A program made the position numbers and the translations under genes. 23,871 nucleotides of DNA, from positions 1 through 23,871 of the forward strand of contig DAOVKX010000004.1 of NCBI GenBank assembly GCA_030631505.1, given 5' to 3'. The notes beneath the pieces are model-generated. The model did not search any database, had not been told where the DNA came from, and saw nothing but the letters and a program-made list of their open reading frames with translations. This DNA comes from Candidatus Nanohaloarchaea archaeon. GTDB lineage: Archaea; EX4484-52; DAOVKX01. Of the stretch, positions 1-7,533 are shown one piece after another (positions within the stretch are counted from its first letter, which is position 1; each line of letters begins with the position of its first letter).

Positions 1-121
1 CTATGCTCAGGTTTTGTTTAAATTCTTTATGGCTCGGCGTGGGATTTTCCAGCAGTTCCTTTACCTTTTTTCTTAAATCGTCATCCTTTATTCTTTTTGT
101 AAGTTCTAACAATCTTTTCAT
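1..121 (-). CDS. N-terminal fragment, probable HDIG-domain hydrolase
   Basis: The first 40 codons of a minus-strand gene run off the left edge. The visible protein starts MKRLLELTKRIKDDDLRKKV and is a charged helical segment ending near ENPTPSHKEF. This lysine/leucine-rich opening followed by a Pro-rich turn resembles the N-terminus of archaeal HDIG-domain phosphohydrolases, but the catalytic HD residues lie outside the window. A ribosome binding site (TGTG, 5 nt before the ATG) supports the start. It sits 25 bp downstream of the ileS stop on the same strand and is probably cotranscribed. The family assignment is from memory of similar N-termini and is tentative; that it is a gene is more certain. 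Confidence 0.5.
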   Translation of the reverse strand, partial: MKRLLELTKRIKDDDLRKKVKELLENPTPSHKEFKQNLSI

Positions 122-146
122 GTAATCACAATGTTAAATCAAATAT

Positions 147-3100
147 TTAAATCTTAATTTTAACAATCTTTCCTTCAAATTCCAGTTTATCCTTTTCTTT
201 TCCCTTTAGCTTGCCGATACTTACTCTTGAAGAAGTTCCGCTCTCAATTTCTGATTTGTATTTTTTTAATAATTCATTTTCACCGTCCAGATATAAATCA
301 ATTGTTTCATTTACTCTCCTGCCCTGTTTTTTTCTGAGCATCTGGACTTTTCTTACAAGTTCCTTTATCAGACTTTCCTCTATTAATGCCTCATCTTTTT
401 CAATATCAAGGTACACACAGCCACCTGCAAATCTTTTTCCTATCAGCCCTTCAGGTATTTTTTCAATAAAAGCTACCATATCAGAATCAATTTTGTATTT
501 ACCGACTTTGACAGAACCTTTATCTAAATCTTTTTTTAGTTTTTTGACATCTGATTTTCTTATCTCTGCTATAACTTTTGGCATATCTTTTCCGAATTTA
601 GGCCCTAATTTTGATTGATTTGCCATTATCTCTAAATCAAATCTCATGGTTCCTGTTTCAACTTCTTTTGCATTGCATATTTTTGCAATAACATCATGCA
701 TTTCCTTTACTGCATTTATGACCTCTGCGTTTCCTGCGACCACTATTCTTTTTACAGGATGCCGTAATTTGATATTGTTTTCCTGCCTCAGTGCATTTAC
801 AGCTTCACTCAGGTCCATTACGACCTTCATGTTCTTTTCCAGCTCTTTGTTTATCAGTTTTTCATCTGCCGAAGGCCATGCTTCAAGGTGGATTGATTTT
901 TTCATGCCGTGAAGATATTCAGTTATATGGGGATTTGCAGGAGCCAGCAAAAGGAGCAGTTTTTCCATGACATAATTAAGAGCATACTGCGCACCTTCCC
1001 TGTCCCTGCCGTCGTATGTCGGTCTGGTTCTTTCTCTGATTAGTTTTATGTACCATCTTGAGAATTCGTTTAACAGGAAGTCATTCAGTGCATCCACAGC
1101 TTTGTCTGAACAATAAGCATCATTATGTGCTGTAACATCTCTGGTTACAGAGTTTATTCTTGAAAGCATCCACTTGTCATCAGCATTTAGATTGACGGCT
1201 CTGGCATTTTGTTTGCCGTATGTGTCTATAAAGACTTTTGTGTTCCACAGGATTCCGAGAAATTTGCCGAACTCGCTTATTTTTTTTATGTCGAAAAAGA
1301 AATCCTTTCCTGGCTCAACACTTAATAAATACGCCCTGAACACGTCAACGCCGTACGCATCTGTTATTTCTTCCGGGCCTTTAGCCCCTTTACTTTTGCT
1401 GAGTTTAACTCCACCAAGGTCCATTACGAAACCATGCATTAAAATTGCTTCATATGGTTTTTTATCAAACATTATCACGCTTGAGATTAACTGGCTGTTC
1501 CACCAGCCCCTGATTTGATCCCGCGCCTCGATATTTATATCCGGAGGCCACATCTCGTTGAACAGTTTTTTGTTTTTCGGATACCCAAGAGACGCCCATG
1601 AGCAGATAGAAGAGTCAAACCAGACATCAACAACTTCCGGTTCCCTAACCATCACACCCCCGCATTTGCATTTTAATTTAATTTTATCAATATAAGGCAT
1701 ATGCAAATCTTTCACTTTCTTTGGCAGTTCGTCTGCGCTGCCGATAACTTTTATTTCACTACATTTCCCGCATTTCCAGATTGGGGCTGGAATTCCCCAA
1801 TACCTCTGTCTTGTTATGGGCCAGTCCCCCAAATTCTCCAGCCAGTCCCCAAACCTTTTCCCGGCAAAGTCTGGAATCCAGTTGACTTTTTTGTTCTCTT
1901 TTATCAGCTTTTCCCTGATTTTTGTGACCTTAAAGAACCACTGCGGTATTGCCACTTGCAATAAAGGGCTTTTGCATCTCCAGCACATAGGGTAATCGTG
2001 CTTTACAGGAAATGATCCTAAAAGAGCATCGCGAACTTCAAGGTCTTCTGTTATTCCTGCATCGCAGTCCTTGACATACATCTCCTTGTATTTTCCTGCA
2101 GTTTCATCATATTCTCCGTTAACGTCAACAGGGCAGACTATGTCAAGATTGTTTTCCTTTCCTGCCTTGTAGTCCTCAAGACCGTGCCCCGGAGCAGTAT
2201 GGACCAGTCCGGTTCCCTGTTCAAGCGTTACAAACTGGGAAGAGCAGATGACTCTTGGCTTTATATTCCCCTGAAGCGGAACCATATCCTTTAGCGGGTT
2301 TTCATATTCAGTTCCCTCAAGTTTTTTCCCTTTGAAAGTTTCAAGAATTTTGTAATCAGAAATCCTGCAGATTTTCACCACATCATCAACAAGTTCTTTG
2401 GCTATGATTAAGGTGTCATTACCCACTTTGACTTTTGCATATTCAAAATTAGGGTGAACCATTATGCCTGTGTTTGCAAAGAGCGTCCACGGCGTCGTTG
2501 TCCAGATTACCAAATGTTCATTATCTTTGCCATTTACTTTAAATTTAACCAGAATCGACGTATCTGTGACTTTATCATAATCTATTTCATTATAAGCAAC
2601 AACAGTCCCGCATCTTCCGCAGATATGAACAGGGTACACATCCCTGAACAAAAAGCCCTTCTCATGCGCTGTTTTGAACATATCCCACGCAGATTCAATA
2701 TAATCATTTGTCAATGTCAGGTACGGGTTTTTCCAGTCCATCCATATTGCCAGATTGCTAAAACTTTTTGTCATATCGTCTATGTGCCTCGTTGCAAACT
2801 CCCTGCACTTTTTGTTGAACTGGGCGACACCCATCTTTTTAATCTCTTCCTTGCCTTTAAGGCCCAACTCGTCCTGCACTTTTCTTTCAATAGGCAGGCC
2901 GTGCGTGTCATATCCCGGCTGATACCTCACATTAAACCCGCTCATTTTCTTGTATCTCACAAAATAGTCCTTCAGAATCTTGTTCAGCGCAGTTCCGAGA
3001 TGTATGCTGCCTGAAGCATACGGCGGACCGTCTATGAAATAGAACTTCTTTCTCCCTTTCCTGAAAGCAAGTGATTTCTCAGGAATTTTTTCCTTTTTCC

Positions 3101-3149
3101 AGAACTGAGACACTTTCTTCTCAATCTCTTTCTGGTTGTATTTTTTCAT
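147..3149 (-). CDS. ileS: Isoleucyl-tRNA synthetase
   Basis: Class I synthetase that charges tRNA-Ile with isoleucine using ATP in the cytoplasm. The 1000 residues are near normal for the archaeal/eukaryal-type enzyme. The HIGH-type motif is HLGT at residues 50-53 within PPYASGSIHLGT, and the KMSKS loop is KLSKS at 582-586. The CP1 editing domain shows WTTTPWTLFAN at about 216-226 and the GTGLVHTAPGHG signature at about 312-323. Zinc-binding Cys pairs occur at CGRC (177-180) with CWRC (389-392), and at CGKC (460-463) with CKC (494-496). TRQRYWG at 446-452 and DVWFDSS at 508-514 are typical Ile/Val/LeuRS signatures; overall it reads as IleRS rather than ValRS. The start is supported by GGTG 5 nt before the ATG. 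A TTTAAATA-like element about 45 bp upstream is a plausible promoter. It precedes the HDIG-like gene on the same strand. Confidence 0.97.
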   Translation of the reverse strand: MKKYNQKEIEKKVSQFWKKEKIPEKSLAFRKGRKKFYFIDGPPYASGSIHLGTALNKILKDYFVRYKKMSGFNVRYQPGYDTHGLPIERKVQDELGLKGKEEIKKMGVAQFNKKCREFATRHIDDMTKSFSNLAIWMDWKNPYLTLTNDYIESAWDMFKTAHEKGFLFRDVYPVHICGRCGTVVAYNEIDYDKVTDTSILVKFKVNGKDNEHLVIWTTTPWTLFANTGIMVHPNFEYAKVKVGNDTLIIAKELVDDVVKICRISDYKILETFKGKKLEGTEYENPLKDMVPLQGNIKPRVICSSQFVTLEQGTGLVHTAPGHGLEDYKAGKENNLDIVCPVDVNGEYDETAGKYKEMYVKDCDAGITEDLEVRDALLGSFPVKHDYPMCWRCKSPLLQVAIPQWFFKVTKIREKLIKENKKVNWIPDFAGKRFGDWLENLGDWPITRQRYWGIPAPIWKCGKCSEIKVIGSADELPKKVKDLHMPYIDKIKLKCKCGGVMVREPEVVDVWFDSSICSWASLGYPKNKKLFNEMWPPDINIEARDQIRGWWNSQLISSVIMFDKKPYEAILMHGFVMDLGGVKLSKSKGAKGPEEITDAYGVDVFRAYLLSVEPGKDFFFDIKKISEFGKFLGILWNTKVFIDTYGKQNARAVNLNADDKWMLSRINSVTRDVTAHNDAYCSDKAVDALNDFLLNEFSRWYIKLIRERTRPTYDGRDREGAQYALNYVMEKLLLLLAPANPHITEYLHGMKKSIHLEAWPSADEKLINKELEKNMKVVMDLSEAVNALRQENNIKLRHPVKRIVVAGNAEVINAVKEMHDVIAKICNAKEVETGTMRFDLEIMANQSKLGPKFGKDMPKVIAEIRKSDVKKLKKDLDKGSVKVGKYKIDSDMVAFIEKIPEGLIGKRFAGGCVYLDIEKDEALIEESLIKELVRKVQMLRKKQGRRVNETIDLYLDGENELLKKYKSEIESGTSSRVSIGKLKGKEKDKLEFEGKIVKIKI

Positions 3150-3329
3150 GATGACACCTAAAACAATGTAATAAAAGAATTATAGAAAGAATTTTTTAAA
3201 TAGTTTAAGAAACCAAAACCTAAAATTTTTAAAGATAGAAAAACCTCTGCATCCACCACCGAGAATAATTCGACATTCACTTATTACCAAAAAGGACCCA
3301 CATTAATCACACTCCTATTATTTCACCTG

Positions 3330-3773
3330 TTAACAACCCTTTGCAACATCTAACAATATTCTTCTTGCAGATATTGGTTCCCTTTCTCTATAAAGAGATT
3401 TTGCATCGCCGCCCACGCTAAGTTGCATTCCCCTTCTATGTTCTCCATGTGGTTTTATGAATGCATCAGGCACTCCTAAGTCTTCTTCAATAACATATAC
3501 ACCCTTACGCATAGGTTTATAGGGATTCCAAAGGTTATCCCCGTCAGGTCTGAAAATATCTGCTGATTTGTCGTCAGGTCTATAACACCCTTCTATACAC
3601 CTAGGGGGGAAAGGCCAGATTTTCATATGTTCAGGTACAAGAACATAACCTATATCGTTGGGAAGCATAAAATCACTGCCTCTTCTACTATCCATTTTAC
3701 GCATTGGTTCAGGCAGTATATGAAAATCTGGTCTGTCTTCAGGCACAAAATCAATATTCATTCCTCTTTCCAT
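3330..3773 (-). CDS. Orphan protein, 147 aa
   Basis: I do not recognise this protein. It is soluble, with no signal peptide or membrane segment, and is rich in Pro, Asp and Arg. It has an unusual middle part, WPFPPRCIEGCYRPDDK, with two cysteines four residues apart and a third Cys as the last residue. The start is the first ATG of the frame, preceded by GGTG at the preferred 5-nt spacing; a second ATG four codons later is possible but has a poorer site. It lies 59 bp downstream of the coiled-coil paralogue cluster on the same strand and may be the last gene of that transcript. Coding status rests on the uninterrupted frame, the ribosome binding site and the compact fit. Confidence 0.65.
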   Translation of the reverse strand: MERGMNIDFVPEDRPDFHILPEPMRKMDSRRGSDFMLPNDIGYVLVPEHMKIWPFPPRCIEGCYRPDDKSADIFRPDGDNLWNPYKPMRKGVYVIEEDLGVPDAFIKPHGEHRRGMQLSVGGDAKSLYREREPISARRILLDVAKGC

Positions 3774-3832
3774 AATATCACCTGTTATAATTTATGAAAC
3801 AAGATTTATAAATGTTCAACCAAGAAAAAAAA

Positions 3833-4534
3833 TCAGTTAAAATATTTTTCAAGAAGTTTGAATTCGTTTGGCACATCCAAACTGGAAAGTTCATCGGTTT
3901 TTTTACTAATTTTTTTATCAAATTTTTTGATTTCTTTATCTTCTTCAATAATTTTTAAAATATCTTCACTTTTGTTAGTATTAATTAATCCATTGACTAC
4001 ATCAAAAATTGCTTCTGCCCTTTTTAGGTATGTTTGTATGTCCCTCTCCGGAATTTTTATTGTTTTTAATGCATCTTTACGTTTTGATAAAATCTTCACA
4101 TTATCATGTGATAATTTACAATATTTATCTCTCATTAATTTTTCTTTTTCAATTTCTAACTCAAGCGTCTTAATGTTTTTATCGATACACACATTAAAAT
4201 AGTATTGAATAGAGACGAAACAGTTCAACCTTAAATTTTTATAACTTTCATCAAGTCTCTCAAATTCCTTTTTGTATTTTTCAAACTCTTTTGTTTTTTT
4301 ACTTTTAGAATGGAGAGATACAATCTTTTTTTGCCAATCTTCTTCAGATTTTAAAAGGGGTTTGTTTTGCAGAATCTCCGGAAGTTTACCAGCAAGATTA
4401 TAAGAAAAAACACTATATGCTGGGTTTGTTTCCCCACTAAAAGCATCTCTCAACCATACTGACACCTCCTTATACAACCTTTTTACTCCTCCATCAATCC
4501 CTTCTTTTTCCTTCAGATAATTTTCCAGACTCAT
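3833..4534 (-). CDS. Coiled-coil-like orphan, third member of a tandem paralogue trio
   Basis: A 233-residue soluble protein very rich in Lys, Glu and Leu, probably mostly helical with coiled-coil stretches. I do not recognise a function. Its start region (LENYLKEKEGIDGGVKRLYK) and its last residues (VPNEFKLLEKYF) match the corresponding ends of the two upstream genes, so it is a diverged, longer copy of the same family; it lacks their conserved EKYILWKLDFDEW core in recognisable form. The frame is open 14 codons further upstream, but GGTG lies 5 nt before the ATG at 4534, and this start follows the previous stop by 4 bp, so I use it. Tight spacing implies an operon with the other two copies. 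Confidence 0.75.
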   Translation of the reverse strand: MSLENYLKEKEGIDGGVKRLYKEVSVWLRDAFSGETNPAYSVFSYNLAGKLPEILQNKPLLKSEEDWQKKIVSLHSKSKKTKEFEKYKKEFERLDESYKNLRLNCFVSIQYYFNVCIDKNIKTLELEIEKEKLMRDKYCKLSHDNVKILSKRKDALKTIKIPERDIQTYLKRAEAIFDVVNGLINTNKSEDILKIIEEDKEIKKFDKKISKKTDELSSLDVPNEFKLLEKYFN

Positions 4535-4538
4535 TTCA

Positions 4539-5159
4539 TCACCAAATCGACCCAACTTCAAACTCCTCACGGCCAAAATTTTTCTGAAGTTTTTTCATCG
4601 ATTCGGGAACTTGAAGACGCTCCAGCACCGCTTTAGTGTGAAGTTTATTCTTATAATCACTTATTGTATCAACAAAGGTTTTTTCTTTTTCCAACAAATC
4701 AGAGATTATCTGTGAAACTGTCCCTTCTACCACCTCAAACCTTTTTGAATAAAAAGAAATGGCTAATTCTTTATTATCTTTTGAAAAAATAGACGCTTTT
4801 GATACCTCCTTTAGAGACATCTTTAGAGTTGTGTTAGCACCAGAAATGCTTACTTCAGCACATTTTATTTCTCTGGCAATTTCTTGGAGCTTATTAATCA
4901 ATTCACTATTTGTTTCAGTGTCATGGTCCAACCGGTTTCTTAATTCTTTATAATCTCGTTCCATTTTACCTTCAGGCGTTTCACTCCACTCATCAAAATC
5001 CAGTTTCCATAGAATATAGTTTTCCTGAAGGGCCACGACTTTATCTGGAACACTATCTGGAACTGGTGCGTATGTCTTGTTATACAGAACCGCTGCTCTA
5101 TATAAGTCCTTTACTTTATCATCTAATTCTTTTTTTGTTTCAATTAAATCTTTTAACAT
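4539..5159 (-). CDS. Coiled-coil-like orphan, second member of the trio
   Basis: A 206-residue soluble, helical, charged protein of unknown function. It shares with its upstream neighbour the pattern [KKELD...LY] near residue 12, the core ILWKLDFDEWSETPEGK near residues 50-68, and a C-terminal signature of [V/I]P-x-x-MK-x-LQ-x-x-FGRE. At the DNA level the core is identical to the neighbour over 50 bp although flanking codons have diverged. I place the start at the ATG at 5159 because GGTG lies 5 nt before it; a GTG two codons upstream overlaps that site. It begins 12 bp after the stop of the first copy and ends 4 bp before the start of the third. Confidence 0.75.
   Translation of the reverse strand: MLKDLIETKKELDDKVKDLYRAAVLYNKTYAPVPDSVPDKVVALQENYILWKLDFDEWSETPEGKMERDYKELRNRLDHDTETNSELINKLQEIAREIKCAEVSISGANTTLKMSLKEVSKASIFSKDNKELAISFYSKRFEVVEGTVSQIISDLLEKEKTFVDTISDYKNKLHTKAVLERLQVPESMKKLQKNFGREEFEVGSIW
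4969..5030. repeat. Paralogue core repeat, copy in the second gene
   Basis: Positions 4969-5018 are identical, base for base, to 5521-5570; after one mismatch the next 11 bases also match. It encodes the shared ILWKLDFDEWSETPEGK core. Outside the segment the two genes align only at protein level. Confidence 0.9.
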
Positions 5160-5171
5160 ATTCACACCAAA

Positions 5172-5720
5172 TTAATATTCAACTCTGATGTCTTCGCGGC
5201 CAAATCTTTCCTGAAGTATTTTCATGTCATCAGGGATTGTGTATTTTTTCTTTTCTTTATCCAAATACTCTTCTAAACCCCATATCTCCTCACCAGCCTC
5301 TTTAATAAGCTCGGAAAGGTTTTCTAAACCTGTTAAACAGTTTGTTCTTTCCAAGCAATCCCCAAAAAGACAATCGCTTACGCCAAGAAATGAATCGAAG
5401 TTCTTTACGCTCTCATTAGATTTTTCCTCTAATTCATCACGAAAATTTTTAATTGTTTCATAACATTTATCCGCATATTCTTTACTCCTTTTTAAATTCA
5501 CTAGCAATATCTCATCCTTTCCTTCAGGCGTTTCACTCCACTCATCAAAATCCAGTTTCCATAGAATATACTTTTCCTGAAGTGCCGTGACTTTATTTTG
5601 AATATCTTTAAAACTTGGTTTGTCTCCTCCTTTGAACAGCCCATCCGCTTCGTATACATGCTTTGCATCATTGTCCAATTCTTTTTTTGTTTTAAGCAAA
5701 TTTCTATAATTTAAACTCAT
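5172..5720 (-). CDS. Coiled-coil-like orphan, first member of the trio
   Basis: A 182-residue soluble protein with long amphipathic helices, four cysteines in the middle (CLFGDC and NC repeats around residue 120) and no recognised domain. It holds the same N-terminal, core and C-terminal signatures as the next gene. The start is taken at the ATG at 5720; a GTG two codons upstream (5726) is the alternative. A TTTTAAAG promoter-like box lies at 5743-5750, about 23-30 bp upstream of the start, so this gene may begin its own transcript, possibly leaderless, rather than depend on the HIT gene 33 bp upstream. Confidence 0.72.
   Translation of the reverse strand: MSLNYRNLLKTKKELDNDAKHVYEADGLFKGGDKPSFKDIQNKVTALQEKYILWKLDFDEWSETPEGKDEILLVNLKRSKEYADKCYETIKNFRDELEEKSNESVKNFDSFLGVSDCLFGDCLERTNCLTGLENLSELIKEAGEEIWGLEEYLDKEKKKYTIPDDMKILQERFGREDIRVEY
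5521..5582. repeat. Paralogue core repeat, copy in the first gene
   Basis: Partner of 4969-5030. The 50-bp exact identity includes third codon positions, so it points to recent duplication, gene conversion or recombination rather than only protein-level selection. Confidence 0.9.
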
Positions 5721-5742
5721 ATTCACTACTTTATAGAAAAAA

Positions 5743-5750
5743 CTTTAAAA
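5743..5750 (-). promoter_or_regulatory. Archaeal TATA-like promoter (TTTTAAAG)
   Basis: On the minus strand this reads TTTTAAAG followed by a T-run, 23-30 bp upstream of the ATG at 5720. The same CTTTAAA core in plus orientation recurs upstream of the minus-strand genes at 7471 and 21409. Distance suits a TFB/TBP site for a leaderless or near-leaderless message. Inferred from sequence only. Confidence 0.4.
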
Positions 5751-5752
5751 AC

Positions 5753-6274
5753 TTAATCTTCAAGAAAGTGCCATTTTTCCTTTTTCTCTTCTGGCTTTTG
5801 CTCTACCTCTTTTTTCGGCTCTTCATGTTCCGGCGCTTCTTCCTCTTTTGCGCCTCCTGTTTCCAGTAGTTTCTTTACCACATCGGCAAGATTGTTTTTT
5901 AATTCCTCTTTTACAGGAAATGCCGCCTCAAACCCGTAATGCTCTTTTTCATCTTCATAGCGCGGAATTATATGGATGTGCAGATGAGGGACAACCTGCC
6001 CGGCCATTTGCCCGTTGTTTGAGCCTATATTAAACCCTTTAGCATCAAGATTCTCTATTATTTTTCTGCCGATTTCCTGAACAACTCCAAACAGCCCTTC
6101 AAGCTCGTCTTTCGGCACCTCAATTAAGGTTGCATAATGCTTCTTCGGGATAACAACTGTATGCCCTTTACTCCGTGGGTTTATGTCCAGAAACGCGAGG
6201 ACATTTTTGTCCTCATAAACCTTGTTTGCAGGAATTTCACCCTTCACGATTTTACAGAAAATACATTCTTGCAT
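5753..6274 (-). CDS. HIT-family nucleotide hydrolase
   Basis: Histidine-triad protein that hydrolyses phosphoramidate or phosphoanhydride bonds of nucleotide conjugates such as adenosine phosphoramidates. The catalytic triad is HLHIHIIP with His at 97, 99 and 101. The N-terminus has CIFC (4-7), usual in zinc-binding Hint-type members, followed by the typical PANKVYED and PRSKGHTVVIPK segments. After about residue 135 a Glu/Lys/Pro-rich tail of nearly 40 residues extends the usual ~135-residue fold; this tail is low complexity and probably disordered. The start has TGTG 5 nt upstream. It is divergent to the metallopeptidase-like gene with only 39 bp between, so the two promoters must overlap or sit very close. 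Confidence 0.93.
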   Translation of the reverse strand: MQECIFCKIVKGEIPANKVYEDKNVLAFLDINPRSKGHTVVIPKKHYATLIEVPKDELEGLFGVVQEIGRKIIENLDAKGFNIGSNNGQMAGQVVPHLHIHIIPRYEDEKEHYGFEAAFPVKEELKNNLADVVKKLLETGGAKEEEAPEHEEPKKEVEQKPEEKKEKWHFLED

Positions 6275-6313
6275 ATTATCACAGTATATATTAGTGCAAA
6301 CTAATTAATATTT

Positions 6314-6697
6314 ATGAAATTTGAGTCCGCCTCAGATGTACAGGAACTGGTCAGTAAAATAGCGAAAACACTGGAATTTGACCACATAGACGTTTCAAGA
6401 ATTGTTTCCATGAGGAGTTTTGATTCCAAATCCAGAGCAATTGCGCGAATATGGAGTCTGCCGAGAATATGGCAGAAGGCGCTTGGCGTTGAAGCCCATT
6501 ACATTCTGGAAGTTTTATCAGAGCATTTTGACCATCTGAACACAGAAGAAAAAGACAAAGTCATAATCCACGAACTCCTGCACGTGCCAAAAACCTTCAG
6601 CGGCGCCTTAGTTCCCCACAAATGCTTCGGCAAAAGAATAGACAAAAAAAGAGTTGATGGGTTGTATGATGTTTATAAAGAGAAAAAAAGCGACTAA
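6314..6697 (+). CDS. Putative small metallopeptidase (HELLH)
   Basis: A 127-residue protein with a zincin motif HELLH at residues 86-90, followed by VPKTFSGALVPHK, giving a third candidate zinc ligand at His102. This HELLHxPxxFSG-x4-H pattern belongs to a family of small putative metallopeptidases found in archaea and phages. No signal peptide is seen, so the protein should be cytoplasmic. Substrate unknown. There is no strong ribosome binding site; the AATTAATATTT immediately before the ATG and the short divergent spacer suggest a leaderless message. The final residues are Lys-rich. Confidence 0.8.
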   Translation: MKFESASDVQELVSKIAKTLEFDHIDVSRIVSMRSFDSKSRAIARIWSLPRIWQKALGVEAHYILEVLSEHFDHLNTEEKDKVIIHELLHVPKTFSGALVPHKCFGKRIDKKRVDGLYDVYKEKKSD

Positions 6698-6886
6698 TAA
6701 CTCCAAATACCAAAAGGGCTCTTTTTTCAGTTATCAGTTCGCAAACACCTAATAATGACAAGAACTTATTTGTCTCTTTTCCAGAATCAACTACATCAAT
6801 AGCATTTGTTCTGAAATAAGGAATTCCGCTATGTCAGTCACAAATTACCTGATAAACAAAAATTTAAAATATCCTCATAGTCCTGC

Positions 6887-7471
6887 TTAATATGGATAAC
6901 CCTCGTAACTCTTGGGGAGTTTCCGTTCGCCGCATAGTTCCTCAGGAATAACTCTTTGTTTGGTTATCAGTTCATATACTCCATCTTGCGGAAAACCAAG
7001 AGAAGCCAGAACGCCGTGCATATCCTTACCGCAACTAATCCTTCTATCACCGATTTTAAGATAATCCGTCATTCCTACTCTTAATTTTTCCAAAACTCCG
7101 GTTTCTTTTGCTTTTTCAAAGTCTTCTTTGGACACATCAAGCTTTCTTACAATGTACTCGTTTCTTTTGGTGTATTCTCTTTCCTCAGTACGCGGATCTC
7201 CATTAGAGTCTTTTACTTTCTTGGAATCTTTTACAATTTCCTCAGAATAAAGTATAAACGCTTTTGAGTGAGGCAAATCAAAGCCTTCAAGATGACCTAC
7301 ACTACCCTCATTGGATTTTGTTTTGTCATTCAAAGAGTTCACGTGATTATAAAGACTCACAGGGTCTATAATTAATAACCCTGCCTCAGTAAGCCCTATA
7401 TCTGCCAGATTAATCTCTTCCGCTTTCTTATAAGATGCGCAGGGCATATTTTCTATAACATTAGCTCCCAT
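6887..7471 (-). CDS. Orphan protein, 194 aa
   Basis: I do not recognise this soluble protein. It shows no membrane segment; it has a mixed alpha/beta-like N-terminal half (LADIGLTEAGLLIIDPVSLY) and a Lys/Glu-rich middle. Three cysteines are scattered. The frame is open three codons further upstream, but GGTG lies 6 nt before the ATG at 7471, so I start there (MGANVIEN). A TTTTAAAG promoter-like box at 7506-7513 lies 35 bp upstream, which leaves room for a short leader with the ribosome binding site. The gene lies downstream of, and on the same strand as, the tRNA-Ala gene, but the promoter box suggests separate transcription. Confidence 0.7.
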   Translation of the reverse strand: MGANVIENMPCASYKKAEEINLADIGLTEAGLLIIDPVSLYNHVNSLNDKTKSNEGSVGHLEGFDLPHSKAFILYSEEIVKDSKKVKDSNGDPRTEEREYTKRNEYIVRKLDVSKEDFEKAKETGVLEKLRVGMTDYLKIGDRRISCGKDMHGVLASLGFPQDGVYELITKQRVIPEELCGERKLPKSYEGYPY

Positions 7472-7505
7472 AAGGATCACCTTACGCTACTTTTGAGGGA
7501 CAAAA

Positions 7506-7513
7506 CTTTAAAA
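7506..7513 (-). promoter_or_regulatory. TATA-like box upstream of the 194-aa orphan
   Basis: Minus-strand TTTTAAAG lies 35 bp before the ATG at 7471 and 21 bp downstream of the tRNA 3' end, the expected distance for a promoter with a roughly 10-nt leader carrying GGTGAT. Confidence 0.4.
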
Positions 7514-7533
7514 AGCTTTCTGTGAGGATAAAG

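Noticed and set aside
2454..3014. 186-codon open frame on the plus strand inside ileS
   Set aside because: It is antisense to strongly conserved IleRS coding sequence, with no ribosome binding site and a Cys/Arg/His-rich composition typical of a shadow frame.
4535..4576. N-terminal extension of the third coiled-coil paralogue
   Set aside because: It overlaps the upstream gene, whereas the ATG at 4534 has GGTG at 5 nt and aligns with the starts of its paralogues.
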